DNA from: Poritiphilus sp965212595
GTDB taxonomy: Bacteria > Bacteroidota > Bacteroidia > Flavobacteriales > Flavobacteriaceae
Direction: 5' to 3'
Assembly (NCBI GenBank): GCA_965212595.1
Contig: CBDBVE010000011.1
Span: 1-64,000 of the forward strand
Length of the DNA stretch: 64,000 nucleotides
Positions 27,228-34,777 of this stretch are shown here, in pieces (position 1 is the stretch's first letter; every line of letters begins with the position of its first letter). The translations under genes and the position numbers were made by a program. The notes beneath the pieces were generated by a model. It had not been told where the DNA came from and ran no database searches. It saw only the letters and a program-made list of their open reading frames with translations.

Positions 27228-27779
27228 TTAATTTTCACAGTCAAAATCGGATTTCAGTTCAATTGCTTCGTTTGACCTATATAAATGTAGGATTAGTTCG
27301 CCTTTAATTTTTGAAATAGAATCTCCAATTTGAATCAACTGGTAATTATTGAATTCAGATAATATTAGGCCCTGTATTTTATAAGTTCTCTCGTCATTTT
27401 CCACGCCTATGGTTTTATAATTGTGATTTTCTTCATCTAAGTATTTATTTACAACTATTCCATTCCATTCTCTGTTTTTGAAGTAATCCCGATATTGACA
27501 TTCGATTCGCGCAGTAGATTTAGACATTTGAGTAATGGCGGCATATGCAAATAGGGGTAAGAGTATTGGTATAGAAAAAACAAGAATGAAATACGTTATT
27601 TTTTTTCCTCTGTTTTCGGTTCGCTTTGCAAGTTGGTAGAGTTTAATAGGGTTGCTAAAAATAGCTCCATAAATTAAGCTTGCCTTCTCTCCCCGATTCT
27701 TTAAAATAATATAGATTATAAAAATCAGTACATTTAAAATTACCGCCAAAAGTACTGCCGGATTCGGAACGTTTTGCAT
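27228..27779 (-). CDS. Hypothetical membrane protein
   Basis: 183 residues. Two hydrophobic segments near the N-terminus (about 8-26 and 60-84, the latter ITYFILVFSIPILLPLFAYA) and a soluble C-terminal part of beta character from residue 90. No family recognised. Transcribed in the same direction as its neighbours, between a lipoprotein gene and a 41-residue mini-lipoprotein gene. Confidence 0.6.
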   Translation of the reverse strand: MQNVPNPAVLLAVILNVLIFIIYIILKNRGEKASLIYGAIFSNPIKLYQLAKRTENRGKKITYFILVFSIPILLPLFAYAAITQMSKSTARIECQYRDYFKNREWNGIVVNKYLDEENHNYKTIGVENDERTYKIQGLILSEFNNYQLIQIGDSISKIKGELILHLYRSNEAIELKSDFDCEN

Positions 27780-27832
27780 TCGGTCAAATTATTACCACAG
27801 TTAGTACGTCTTAGAAATCTTGCGTAAGATCA

Positions 27833-27958
27833 TTACTCGTTTATAAAATGAGTCGGTTTTACGGCATCGATAACTTTCGCCTCCTGTTTTTTAGTGTTAC
27901 ATGCATTTAAGAATACTGTAAATGCCAGTACTGTATGAATCGAGTTGCTATTTTTCAT
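27833..27958 (-). CDS. 41-residue mini-lipoprotein or truncated lipoprotein
   Basis: A short minus-strand frame (ATG complement at 27956-27958, stop at 27833-27835) encoding 41 residues. It has a signal-like N-terminus, MKNSNSIHTVLAFTVFLNAC, with a good lipobox LNAC, followed by a 21-residue polar tail. It could be a genuine mini-lipoprotein or the front end of a longer lipoprotein whose remainder was lost. It lies next to a weak repeat copy in an array of unrelated genes. Confidence 0.45.
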   Translation of the reverse strand: MKNSNSIHTVLAFTVFLNACNTKKQEAKVIDAVKPTHFINE

Positions 27959-27986
27959 TGTTTAGGTTTTCAAGATGTTTCGTAAG

Positions 27987-28120
27987 GTGTTACCTGTATG
28001 GTTGGTCAGGTTGGGAACTAAGATAGCAAAAGGGGCGAATCTGAGGAAAACACGGAGAATTTTACAATTGACACAAAGGCATTCTAGCAATTAATCATAC
28101 GCGTTGCTGTACACCGTTTT
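27987..28120. repeat. Degenerate attC-like palindromic element 1
   Basis: The right end (GCGTTGCTGTACACCGTTTTTT, about 28101-28122) matches the right halves of the better copies at 30784, 31501, 32001 and 33307. The left end, GTGTTACCTGTATGG at 27987, is a weak match. It lies just beyond the stop of the alpha/beta hydrolase gene, the position such elements hold in this array. Confidence 0.35.
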
Positions 28121-29014
28121 TTATTTTTTTAGAAAATTCAGTATTTCCTTATTCACTTCATTTGGTCTTACTTTCGCCAGATCATGCCCGGCATTTTTTA
28201 TTAGAATTGTTTGAATACCTGGGGCAACTTCATTTATCTTATGAACGGCTTTTTTGGCATTGTATATTCTTTCATTTTCACCAACCATAAAAAGAGTTGG
28301 GACTTTCAAGCCTTGCCAGTCATTCTTTTTTAATACCGTTGGCTGGATAATATGCCTGCGCTTAAAATAGTGCCTTGATAGTATATAATCTTTGATCATT
28401 TCATCAACCATTTTTTTGGTTTCGGGTTTTTGTAAAGAATCGGGGAAGAACCAATAGTGATATCTTTCTACTCTGGACGCAGTTGGAAAAGCATCAAAAA
28501 TAATAGCTCTTATTATTGTTAGAAATCTTGGTTGAATGGCCGTTGTAGGGGCAAGTAAAACCAGCATATCCAGATCATCGGGAAAGGAAAGCGCATATAG
28601 AGTTGATAGCCAGGCACCATAAGAATGTCCAACCAGATTGATACGCTTTAATTCAAGTTTTGTGAATAATTCCTTTAGCCAGGATACAAGATCAGATGGA
28701 TTTTTCATTGGACGGGTATAAATACTCCTTCCAAAATCAAATATATTATCAATAGCATATGTCTGAAAATCCTTTGACAATGCTTCTATTTGAGGTATCC
28801 AGGCAAGCGAATTTTCTGCATCACCTGAGAGTAAGATCAAAGGAGGTGTATTCTCTGGACCACTAATCCTGATGAAGGTTTGACCAAAAGTTGTATTTAT
28901 GGTCTTAGACTCTGAATCAACCGGCCATTTTTTTGCACATGCTTCATAGTAGGCAAGGTATTTTTGTTTCGCGGTTTGAGATTTGAAGGGGTGATATGAT
29001 TCTGGACTATTCAT
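28121..29014 (-). CDS. Alpha/beta hydrolase
   Basis: 297 residues of the alpha/beta hydrolase fold. PLILLSGDAENSLAWIPQIEAL holds the oxyanion region, and INLVGHSYGAWLSTLYAL has the nucleophile elbow G-H-S-Y-G. TLFMVGENERIY carries the probable acid and IKNAGHDLAKVRP the histidine. No signal peptide, so cytoplasmic. It starts 6 bp after the stop of the nitroreductase-like gene, so 30698 to 28121 may form a three-gene operon. The substrate is unknown. Confidence 0.85.
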   Translation of the reverse strand: MNSPESYHPFKSQTAKQKYLAYYEACAKKWPVDSESKTINTTFGQTFIRISGPENTPPLILLSGDAENSLAWIPQIEALSKDFQTYAIDNIFDFGRSIYTRPMKNPSDLVSWLKELFTKLELKRINLVGHSYGAWLSTLYALSFPDDLDMLVLLAPTTAIQPRFLTIIRAIIFDAFPTASRVERYHYWFFPDSLQKPETKKMVDEMIKDYILSRHYFKRRHIIQPTVLKKNDWQGLKVPTLFMVGENERIYNAKKAVHKINEVAPGIQTILIKNAGHDLAKVRPNEVNKEILNFLKK

Positions 29015-29020
29015 ATAGGG

Positions 29021-30127
29021 CTAAATAATTACTTCTTTAACAGGGCGTCTCAACGACCTGGGTAATTCGCGACCAATTCCAAAACGAATCAATAGATCTG
29101 TACGTCGCTTGCCGATATTCAAATATTGCGCTAGTTGAGTTCTAACTTCAGGAACTTCAACGGCCTGGTTCACAAACGAATGTTTTAATCCTAATGCAGT
29201 AGCCTGCAATGCAAAACGTTGGTAACATCTACCTACCTTGATCCAATGTTCGATATCATCTTTTTCAGAAACAAACGCAATGACACCTGCCGAACTTCTT
29301 ATCTGATCCTTGTATTTATCGTTTTCGGTTTTCTCCTTAAATGCCATATCAAAAAATAGATTGCCTACAAAACTTGGAGATATGGGGTTTCCTGATGTAG
29401 CAGTAAAAAGCCCATCACCATGTTTCATGGCAGAATGTGGATTGAATCGTATCCAATCCTTAAGTTCACGCACAAAGGCCTCATCTCGCATTTGATTTGT
29501 ATTGCCTGCAACTACAAACTCAAGAATGGCCTCTAAATCATTTGAATCCGTAAATATTTGACTTGAGATACCGGTATCTTGAGCACTAGTTTCTAAGATC
29601 TTGAGTTGTTGCAGTGATGCTTTCTTGCCTTCATAAGGTGCTCTTATACACTGTCTTTTTGGAATAGCCATAAATAAATCAGATTGGTTAGAAGCAGTAG
29701 CTGCAAAATCTATTTGAATTACTTTATCTAATTCACTATGCACCGAAACATTGGCGTCCAAACCAAAAGCTTTAGAAGCATGTACTATATTTTCCGCAGC
29801 ACATCCAAGGCTTGCATAAAGATGGTGATCGTCTGGATCTACAGCAGGGCATCGTCTGGAATAATCGGGTGAAATGGTAATTTTATTATCACCAATTTTA
29901 AAAAACCAGGGTTGTGTATTGTGACTGTTTGCCGCCAAGGTCGCATATCGAATCAATTCCACCATAATTACTTCATTGGAGCCTTCAAATTTGATTGAAT
30001 GCCTCCAAGTATTCCTAATTCTATCTTCATATTTCTTATTCTGATAACTATCGTTAATAAAATAAGCTACCCCACCGGTAGCAATAGTTCCTGCCCCCGC
30101 AAGTGCAATAAACTTTCTTCTTTTCAT
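29021..30127 (-). CDS. Acg-like nitroreductase-family protein with Tat-type signal
   Basis: 368 residues. The N-terminus MKRRKFIALAGAGTIATGG is a probable Tat signal. The body resembles the Acg/nitroreductase subfamily: ATLAANSHNTQPWFFKI is the FMN-site motif (AxxAPSxxNxQPW type), and RCYQRFALQATALGLKHSFVNQ is the typical C-terminal helix. Acg-type proteins bind and may sequester flavin. It starts 16 bp downstream of the gene for an outer-membrane-like protein and is followed by an alpha/beta hydrolase. Confidence 0.8.
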   Translation of the reverse strand: MKRRKFIALAGAGTIATGGVAYFINDSYQNKKYEDRIRNTWRHSIKFEGSNEVIMVELIRYATLAANSHNTQPWFFKIGDNKITISPDYSRRCPAVDPDDHHLYASLGCAAENIVHASKAFGLDANVSVHSELDKVIQIDFAATASNQSDLFMAIPKRQCIRAPYEGKKASLQQLKILETSAQDTGISSQIFTDSNDLEAILEFVVAGNTNQMRDEAFVRELKDWIRFNPHSAMKHGDGLFTATSGNPISPSFVGNLFFDMAFKEKTENDKYKDQIRSSAGVIAFVSEKDDIEHWIKVGRCYQRFALQATALGLKHSFVNQAVEVPEVRTQLAQYLNIGKRRTDLLIRFGIGRELPRSLRRPVKEVII

Positions 30128-30143
30128 GATTTACAGTCTACTA

Positions 30144-30698
30144 TTAGAAGTGCCAGCCTAACTTCACAGATACTTCAGGGATAATTAATTTGGTCTCAAA
30201 CGTACGCTGATCAACTATTACGTCTTTATCTCCGGCTATTCTTAAATGCCCTGCGACCCAAGGATTCAAATAGAAATTTTTGTAAAACTTCCATATGTAA
30301 CCCCCGCCAACAGTGAATATTAAATTGTTGTATTCCGAAGTATTTAACATGGCATCGGTCTGTATCGTAGCATCCCAATACTCCAAGCCAGGCCCTATCC
30401 ACCAGCCTTCAAAGTCAGGTTTAAAAAAATAATCTACTATAGCTGCATAAACTTTCATTTCATTATTGGTGAAACCATCTTCTAAGATAAAGTCTGGTGT
30501 TTCTATTTTTGTAATTACTGCTCGATATCTAAATTGGTTGTGACCTATCCAGACCGAACCATAATATCCTTTGAATATGTATGGTACTGCATCGAGTTCA
30601 AAACCAACACGTGTATTTTTTGGTAATTGATTATCTGCTTGCCCATAGGAGAAACTAAATAGTAACAAGAAGCTGATAGATAGTAATGTTGCTTTCAT
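30144..30698 (-). CDS. Putative outer-membrane beta-barrel protein
   Basis: 184 residues. Signal peptide MKATLLSISFLLLFSFSYGQ, then alternating amphipathic strands (VGFELDAVPYIFKGYYGS, YIWKFYKNFYLNPWVAGHL) ending in VSVKLGWHF, the aromatic-terminated last strand expected of an outer-membrane barrel. No named family recognised. First gene of a probable operon with the nitroreductase-like and hydrolase genes. Confidence 0.65.
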   Translation of the reverse strand: MKATLLSISFLLLFSFSYGQADNQLPKNTRVGFELDAVPYIFKGYYGSVWIGHNQFRYRAVITKIETPDFILEDGFTNNEMKVYAAIVDYFFKPDFEGWWIGPGLEYWDATIQTDAMLNTSEYNNLIFTVGGGYIWKFYKNFYLNPWVAGHLRIAGDKDVIVDQRTFETKLIIPEVSVKLGWHF

Positions 30699-30783
30699 GA
30701 TATAGGAGTTTTTTTGAAAGCAAAGTACCGTAGTGAATCTGTTTATGAAATGATTCTCATCATATAATCCATTGTTTTTTAAT

Positions 30784-30980
30784 GGTGTACAACGGTCTTG
30801 GCCAAGATTCTATTACGTCTGCCCGACTGCCGGCGGGTATTGCAGTTGCGATGAGTCTTGGCAAGTCGTGTTGGAAAGGAGCAGCATAGAAATCAAGCTG
30901 TCGGATTGTTTAATGTTTAAAACTAGTCATTTGTTGCTTGGTATAGAGTAGCGATGAATTAAAGCCGTTGTTGTACAACG
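30784..30980. repeat. attC-like imperfect palindrome 2
   Basis: About 197 bp with complementary ends: left GGTGTACAACGGTCTTGGC, right AAGCCGTTGTTGTACAACG. A T-rich stretch follows and the stop of the next minus-strand gene lies within a few bases. The centre contains a secondary palindrome, CTGCCGGCGGGTATTGCAG. Same end sequences as elements at 31501, 32001 and 33307. Confidence 0.7.
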
Positions 30981-30983
30981 TTT

Positions 30984-31484
30984 TTACTTTCTTTCAACAT
31001 ATATATCGGTCCACATTGATCTCCATATTTTCCAAGAGCTATCTACTTGCTTTTTATAGATTGTCGTGTTTATTCCTCTTTGAAACATTCCAAAACTGAT
31101 TGTATCTTTTTGATATGTCCAATCCAATAAGGATTTGTGAGTTGAAACTGCTATAGTATCAATTATATTCAGGCTGATTATTTCTGTCTTATAGTCGTTT
31201 ATAATGGTCTTTGAACTATCTTTTGGAAACCAAAACTTTCTAATTTCAGATTTCCCTTCTATTGGTTTTAGCATATTTGGTTGAATTCTTGCATTTTCTT
31301 CCAAAAGCTCCATAATTCCTTTTTCATCCGTTTTTAACCAACCATTCACATATTCACTATGAATTTTTCGTACCTCCAATTCATCGGCATCGACGATTTC
31401 ATTTGCTTTGTTATTTTTACAACTCGTGATAAATAATGTTAAAAATATTGAAAGGACTAACGTTTTGAGTTTACATGATATCAT
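30984..31484 (-). CDS. NTF2-like lipoprotein
   Basis: 166 residues. Signal peptide with lipobox ITSC (LSIFLTLFITSCKNN). The body has the SnoaL/NTF2-like pattern: IHSEYVNGWLKTDEKGIMELL, then ARIQPNMLKPIEGKSEIRKFW, ending WKIWRSMWTDIY. Comparable to the genes at 25814 and 38840 in size and layout. It is flanked on both sides by attC-like repeats, so it is a single-gene unit. Function unknown. Confidence 0.65.
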   Translation of the reverse strand: MISCKLKTLVLSIFLTLFITSCKNNKANEIVDADELEVRKIHSEYVNGWLKTDEKGIMELLEENARIQPNMLKPIEGKSEIRKFWFPKDSSKTIINDYKTEIISLNIIDTIAVSTHKSLLDWTYQKDTISFGMFQRGINTTIYKKQVDSSWKIWRSMWTDIYVERK

Positions 31485-31500
31485 TGATCCGTTTTTTAAT

Positions 31501-31630
31501 GTGTTACAACGGTCCAGGCTATGATTTGTGGCGGTCTAGGAAATCGTAAGATTTCCAGCCGTTGATAGTTTCTAAGTTTCAAGTTAACGAAAAGCAGCTA
31601 TAAATTATAGCCATTGTTGTACGCAGTGTT
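31501..31630. repeat. attC-like imperfect palindrome 3
   Basis: About 130 bp. The left end GTGTTACAACGGTCCAGGCT is complementary to the right end ATAGCCATTGTTGTACGCAG: ACAAC plus GGCTATGATT on one side pairs with AATTATAGCC plus GTTGT on the other, with two or three unpaired bases between. Lies between two unrelated minus-strand genes. Confidence 0.7.
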
Positions 31631-31631
31631 T

Positions 31632-31997
31632 TTAATATCCACTGAATTTAATTTTCCGCTTTTTCTTTCTTTTTCCATCAAAAAAATAACGTGCCTTTTT
31701 TGTGTCCAAATTAACAACAATTGAATCTACAGGTCTTAAGATTTTCACCCGCACAATAGATCCAAGAAAACTCAATCTAATTAGATCTTTATTCCTTGGT
31801 ATTTTGATTTTTGTTTCACCATCAAAATCCGTGTTAAAGGAATCGTGATTTTCTGAATTTTCGATAATTATTGAAGCCCCAGGTAGGGGTTGGTTGTACA
31901 ATATCACCTTCATTTTGATTTCGTCATATTCTTGACCTTGGCCAATCGTAATGAACGAAAAGAAACAAACTAATATCAGTCCAATAACTTTTTTCAT
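31632..31997 (-). CDS. Short secreted carboxypeptidase-regulatory-like (CarboxypepD_reg) protein
   Basis: 121 residues. Signal peptide ending near ITIGQGQ, then a single beta-sandwich reminiscent of CarboxypepD_reg-like domains: KVILYNQPLPGASIIIENS, FNTDFDGETKIKIPRNKDLIRLSFLG. These domains usually sit at the N-terminus of TonB-dependent receptors; here it stands alone with a basic tail (KRKKKRKIKF). Flanked on both sides by attC-like palindromes. Function unknown. Confidence 0.6.
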   Translation of the reverse strand: MKKVIGLILVCFFSFITIGQGQEYDEIKMKVILYNQPLPGASIIIENSENHDSFNTDFDGETKIKIPRNKDLIRLSFLGSIVRVKILRPVDSIVVNLDTKKARYFFDGKRKKKRKIKFSGY

Positions 31998-32000
31998 ATT

Positions 32001-32120
32001 ACGTACAACGGTCTTGGCTATGGCCCGGTGGCCAGCGCCAGAAGTTTTTTAATAGATTGAAGTTAGGAAAAAATGACCAAGCGTTAGCCATGGGCTATAG
32101 CCGTTGTTGTGGAGCGTTAC
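32001..32120. repeat. attC-like imperfect palindrome 4
   Basis: About 120 bp. Left end ACGTACAACGGTCTTGGCTA, right end TATAGCCGTTGTTGTGGAGC. ACAACGG and GGCTATGGCCC pair with GGGCTATAGCC and GTTGTTGT. Sits between the CarboxypepD-like gene and the L-domain-like lipoprotein gene. Confidence 0.7.
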
Positions 32121-32191
32121 TAATGATCATTTTGTTAATCAAATGGAATTTTATTCGAATTCTAACGAAGCAATTCAAGAACCTCAATTGT

Positions 32192-33202
32192 TTATTGACT
32201 GCAGTAACCATCAATAATCTCTTGCTTGGAAGGATTATACATATTACTGCTAATATTATAATCTCCAATCAAACCATCACCTGTTATTAATGCTTCCAAA
32301 CCACATAAATCTTCAAGATTTGGATTTAGGACTGCACTCAAATTTCCAGAGACACTGGTCAAATTAGATAGACCATTCAAATGCTTGAGGCCCGAGTTTT
32401 CATGAATAAAAACCTCTCCATTGCATGAATTGATATTATTTAGAGCATTTAGATTGGCCAGGCTGCTTTGCCAAATATATAAACCACCAATCGAGTTGAG
32501 ATTTCGAAATCCATTTAATTCAGATAGATTGCCATTATACCAGATACTTATAGAGCCATTTAGTGAAGAGAATTTGCTAAATACTTCAATTTCAGTAAGA
32601 TTATATAGAGCCAAAATGGATATCCCACCACCAATTGCTTCGATATTTTCGAGGGGGTCCAGACTGGCTACCTCACACGAGCCGATTACCAAATGGCCGC
32701 CAACTGAGTTTACAGCATTCAAACCGTCGAGGTTTTCTAATTTCCCATTGTTTAACATAATTAAACTACCGCCAACCTGGGTGACTTTTGACAGAGGATT
32801 TACCTCTAGTATTTGGAAGTTATTATGAACAAACAATGCACCGCCAACAAAGGACAATTTTTCAAGACCTTTTAAACTAGTCAAAGACTGGTTATAATAA
32901 ATTTGCAGAGTATCATTCACAGCGGTCAGGTTCTTTAGTCCGCTTATATTCTTTAAAGCGCTGTTGTCAAGTATGCGCAAATCACCTTCAACTACAGAAA
33001 TGGTACTTAGTTTGTTTATATTGGTAATGTTGTCTGAAGGGCCAATTGTTAAATCACCTACAATGGAATTGATTCCTTTTGCTCCAAAAGCATCAACTTC
33101 CCCTTGGGTTATTAAAACAGTATCTCCGGTAAATATTACTTCTTCCTGATTTTTACCACAACCAATAATTAAAATACAGCAAAACAGCATTGCTTTCTTC
33201 AT
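32192..33202 (-). CDS. Lipoprotein with receptor-L-domain-like repeats
   Basis: 336 residues from the ATG complement at 33202 (MKKAMLFCCILIIGCGKNQ, lipobox IIGC); an upstream in-frame ATG at 33241 would spoil the signal. The body consists of repeats of about 23 residues with the pattern L-x-x-I-x-x-V-x-G-x-L-x-I (INKLSTISVVEGDLRILDN, LKNISGLKNLTAVNDTLQI and so on), typical of receptor-L-domain/leucine-rich solenoids common in Bacteroidota. Presumably a surface or periplasmic binding protein. Flanked by attC-like palindromes. Confidence 0.75.
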   Translation of the reverse strand: MKKAMLFCCILIIGCGKNQEEVIFTGDTVLITQGEVDAFGAKGINSIVGDLTIGPSDNITNINKLSTISVVEGDLRILDNSALKNISGLKNLTAVNDTLQIYYNQSLTSLKGLEKLSFVGGALFVHNNFQILEVNPLSKVTQVGGSLIMLNNGKLENLDGLNAVNSVGGHLVIGSCEVASLDPLENIEAIGGGISILALYNLTEIEVFSKFSSLNGSISIWYNGNLSELNGFRNLNSIGGLYIWQSSLANLNALNNINSCNGEVFIHENSGLKHLNGLSNLTSVSGNLSAVLNPNLEDLCGLEALITGDGLIGDYNISSNMYNPSKQEIIDGYCSQ

Positions 33203-33306
33203 CCGAATATTATTACTTTTAGCCCGTGCGTACTTCTTCAACGTCTTTTTTCTGAATTTCTTTTAATTAATAAGAATCTTTGACAATTGTGATTTTTTCA
33301 AGCAAT

Positions 33307-33450
33307 GCACCACAACGGTTCGGCTATGGTTTCGTTGCGGAATCGTCCGTTAGGACTATTCCGATATTACCAAGCCTTCATTGCAAGGTAGGAATTTTCA
33401 GAGAAAAATTCCGCCGTAATGAATTATAGTCATTGTTGTGTGGCGTTGTA
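33307..33450. repeat. attC-like imperfect palindrome 5
   Basis: About 144 bp. Left end CACCACAACGGTTCGGCTAT, right end ATTATAGTCATTGTTGTGTG. A strong internal palindrome around GGAATTTTCAGAGAAAAATTCC lies in the centre. Located between the L-domain-like gene start and the stop of the next minus-strand gene. Confidence 0.7.
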
Positions 33451-33459
33451 TAGTTCTAG

Positions 33460-34131
33460 TTAAACCGTCTGCATTAACTCGATCATTTTCCGCGCGATTA
33501 AATCTTGGCATCTAAAAATTTGGAACCCAATTTCTAATACCTCCTGTTCATTTATTGAATTCATATATTTGAATTGCTTATTTCCGTGATGGTTTCGGTG
33601 TCCAAATAATTGATTTCTAATTCCCTTTAACAATTCAATTTTATCTTTTTTTAGTTCACCTAGCTGTTTAAGCTCGCTGTTCAATTCGGATAGGTCCGAA
33701 GTCATTCCATACTCCTCACAGATTTTATTGATTTCAGGGCCAGTGATTTGACCTTTATCATTAAAGATTTCATAGCATATGACACCGACCGTTTTACAAA
33801 AAAATTTGGTAACTAATGTGTTTTTCGATTTCATGTTGATCTTAAGATGATATAATGCGATTGTGAGATCAATTTGATTTTGTAATAGATAGGAAAATTT
33901 ATTTATCAATTTTATCTTTAGATCCGTTGTGACGCCATTTAGCTTTGCCTCTACTTTTTTTAAATAAGGGAGTATTTTTTCTGCTATTTCAGGTGAGAAC
34001 GAGGAATTCTCAGCCAATGTCTTATGAGATAATCCGCTACCAGGTTGCTCTCTTTCAAGATGACCAAATTCATCCATAAAATCAGAGATATTATTAAGGT
34101 ACTCAAGTGTTTTTTCTAATTTTTTAAGCAT
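33460..34131 (-). CDS. Hypothetical helical protein
   Basis: 223 residues, soluble, no signal. Mostly helical, opening with a heptad-rich segment (MLKKLEKTLEYLNNISDFMD). The C-terminal part has a His-rich stretch, LFGHRNHHGNKQFKYMN, followed by EVLEIGFQIFRCQDLIARKM. I do not recognise a family. The last member of the one-directional gene array before the tRNA-Leu locus; its 3' side carries an attC-like palindrome. Confidence 0.55.
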   Translation of the reverse strand: MLKKLEKTLEYLNNISDFMDEFGHLEREQPGSGLSHKTLAENSSFSPEIAEKILPYLKKVEAKLNGVTTDLKIKLINKFSYLLQNQIDLTIALYHLKINMKSKNTLVTKFFCKTVGVICYEIFNDKGQITGPEINKICEEYGMTSDLSELNSELKQLGELKKDKIELLKGIRNQLFGHRNHHGNKQFKYMNSINEQEVLEIGFQIFRCQDLIARKMIELMQTV

Positions 34132-34166
34132 CGAATTAGTATTAAGACTATGTAGAAGTTAAAAAT

Positions 34167-34320
34167 GCCACACAACTCGTTATATCAGGAACTAAAGTAC
34201 ACATTTAACAGCTGAGGTCACGGGATAACAGGAATTTCAGGCACTGTTTTTAGGATTTTGTTATATAATGGAATCAACTAAACTCACTTAAAATTATGGT
34301 ACCCAAACTGCCATTTGTTG
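34167..34320. repeat. Degenerate attC-like element 6 near tRNA-Leu
   Basis: Left end GCCACACAACTCGTTATA (34168) and right end TGCCATTTGTTGTACCC (about 34309-34325) resemble the halves of the better copies and lie about 150 bp apart, but the inner sequence shows no clear pairing. It may be a decayed outermost copy of the array. Confidence 0.25.
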
Positions 34321-34324
34321 TACC

Positions 34325-34360
34325 CAAACAAAAATAGCCGAGATGTTACATCTCAGCTAT
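34325..34360 (-). terminator. Rho-independent terminator (minus strand), distal
   Basis: On the minus strand AATAGCTGAGATG, a short loop, CATCTCGGCTATT and TTTTG form a near-perfect hairpin with a T run. It follows the duplicated tRNA 3' fragment, as a tRNA terminator would. Confidence 0.7.
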
Positions 34361-34368
34361 TCCTTAAA

Positions 34369-34385
34369 GTACAGGCGGAGAGACT
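34369..34385 (-). repeat. 17-bp duplicate of tRNA-Leu 3' end
   Basis: GTACAGGCGGAGAGACT is identical to 34517-34533, the 3' end (acceptor/T-arm side) of the tRNA-Leu gene. The copies are 148 bp apart. This is either an att-type duplication left by an integrative element or the rest of a second, deleted tRNA; the terminator beyond it favours either a tRNA remnant or exchange of the 3' end. Confidence 0.55.
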
Positions 34386-34483
34386 TACCTCGACAAACTG
34401 CGTTTGCTGCTTTCAACTCAAAATGTATTTTGAGTTTCAGCAATGCTCGGCACGGGCTTCTCGTCTCCCTGCTTTTATGCAAA

Positions 34484-34512
34484 AAGCCCATTCTGAAAAG
34501 AATGGGCCTTTA
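34484..34512 (-). terminator. Terminator of tRNA-Leu
   Basis: Minus strand GGCCCATTC TTTTCA GAATGGGC followed by TTTTT, immediately after the tRNA gene. A canonical hairpin with a T tract. Confidence 0.8.
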
Positions 34513-34517
34513 CTTCG

Positions 34518-34599
34518 TACAGGCGGAGAGACTCGAACTCTCACACCTTTCGGCACTAGATCCTAAGTCTAGCGTGTCTACCAATTCCACCACGCCTGC
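34518..34599 (-). tRNA. tRNA-Leu (anticodon UAG)
   Basis: On the minus strand the 82-nt gene begins GCAGGCGTGGTGGAATTGG and ends CTCTCCGCCTGT plus discriminator A. The acceptor arms GCAGGCG/CGCCTGT pair, with one G-U at the end. The anticodon stem CTAGA/TCTAG encloses CTTAGGA with anticodon TAG, reading CUA. A long variable arm (TGCCGAAAGGTG) marks a class II leucine tRNA, and GAGTTCGAGTCTC forms the T arm. CCA is not encoded. Confidence 0.95.
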
Positions 34600-34777
34600 T
34601 TCAAAATTTTATTTTGATTTGAGTCCTCCATAGCCTTGGCGAAGGAGGGCATCAATTCCCAATAATTCAAATTATCGGGATGCAAATATAAGTCAAATTT
34701 TTAATTTAAAAATTCATAGCCGCTAAAAAATTCTGCTCGCTTTTTGTATTTTTAGCCCTACGACAAAGTCAAGCTAA

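Noticed and set aside
27987..34320. Canonical integron attC sites
   Set aside because: The ends do not match the RYYYAAC/GTTRRRY boxes closely and no integron integrase is visible, so they are reported only as attC-like.
34315..34633. Two + strand frames across the tRNA-Leu locus
   Set aside because: They cover a tRNA and two terminators on the other strand; chance frames.
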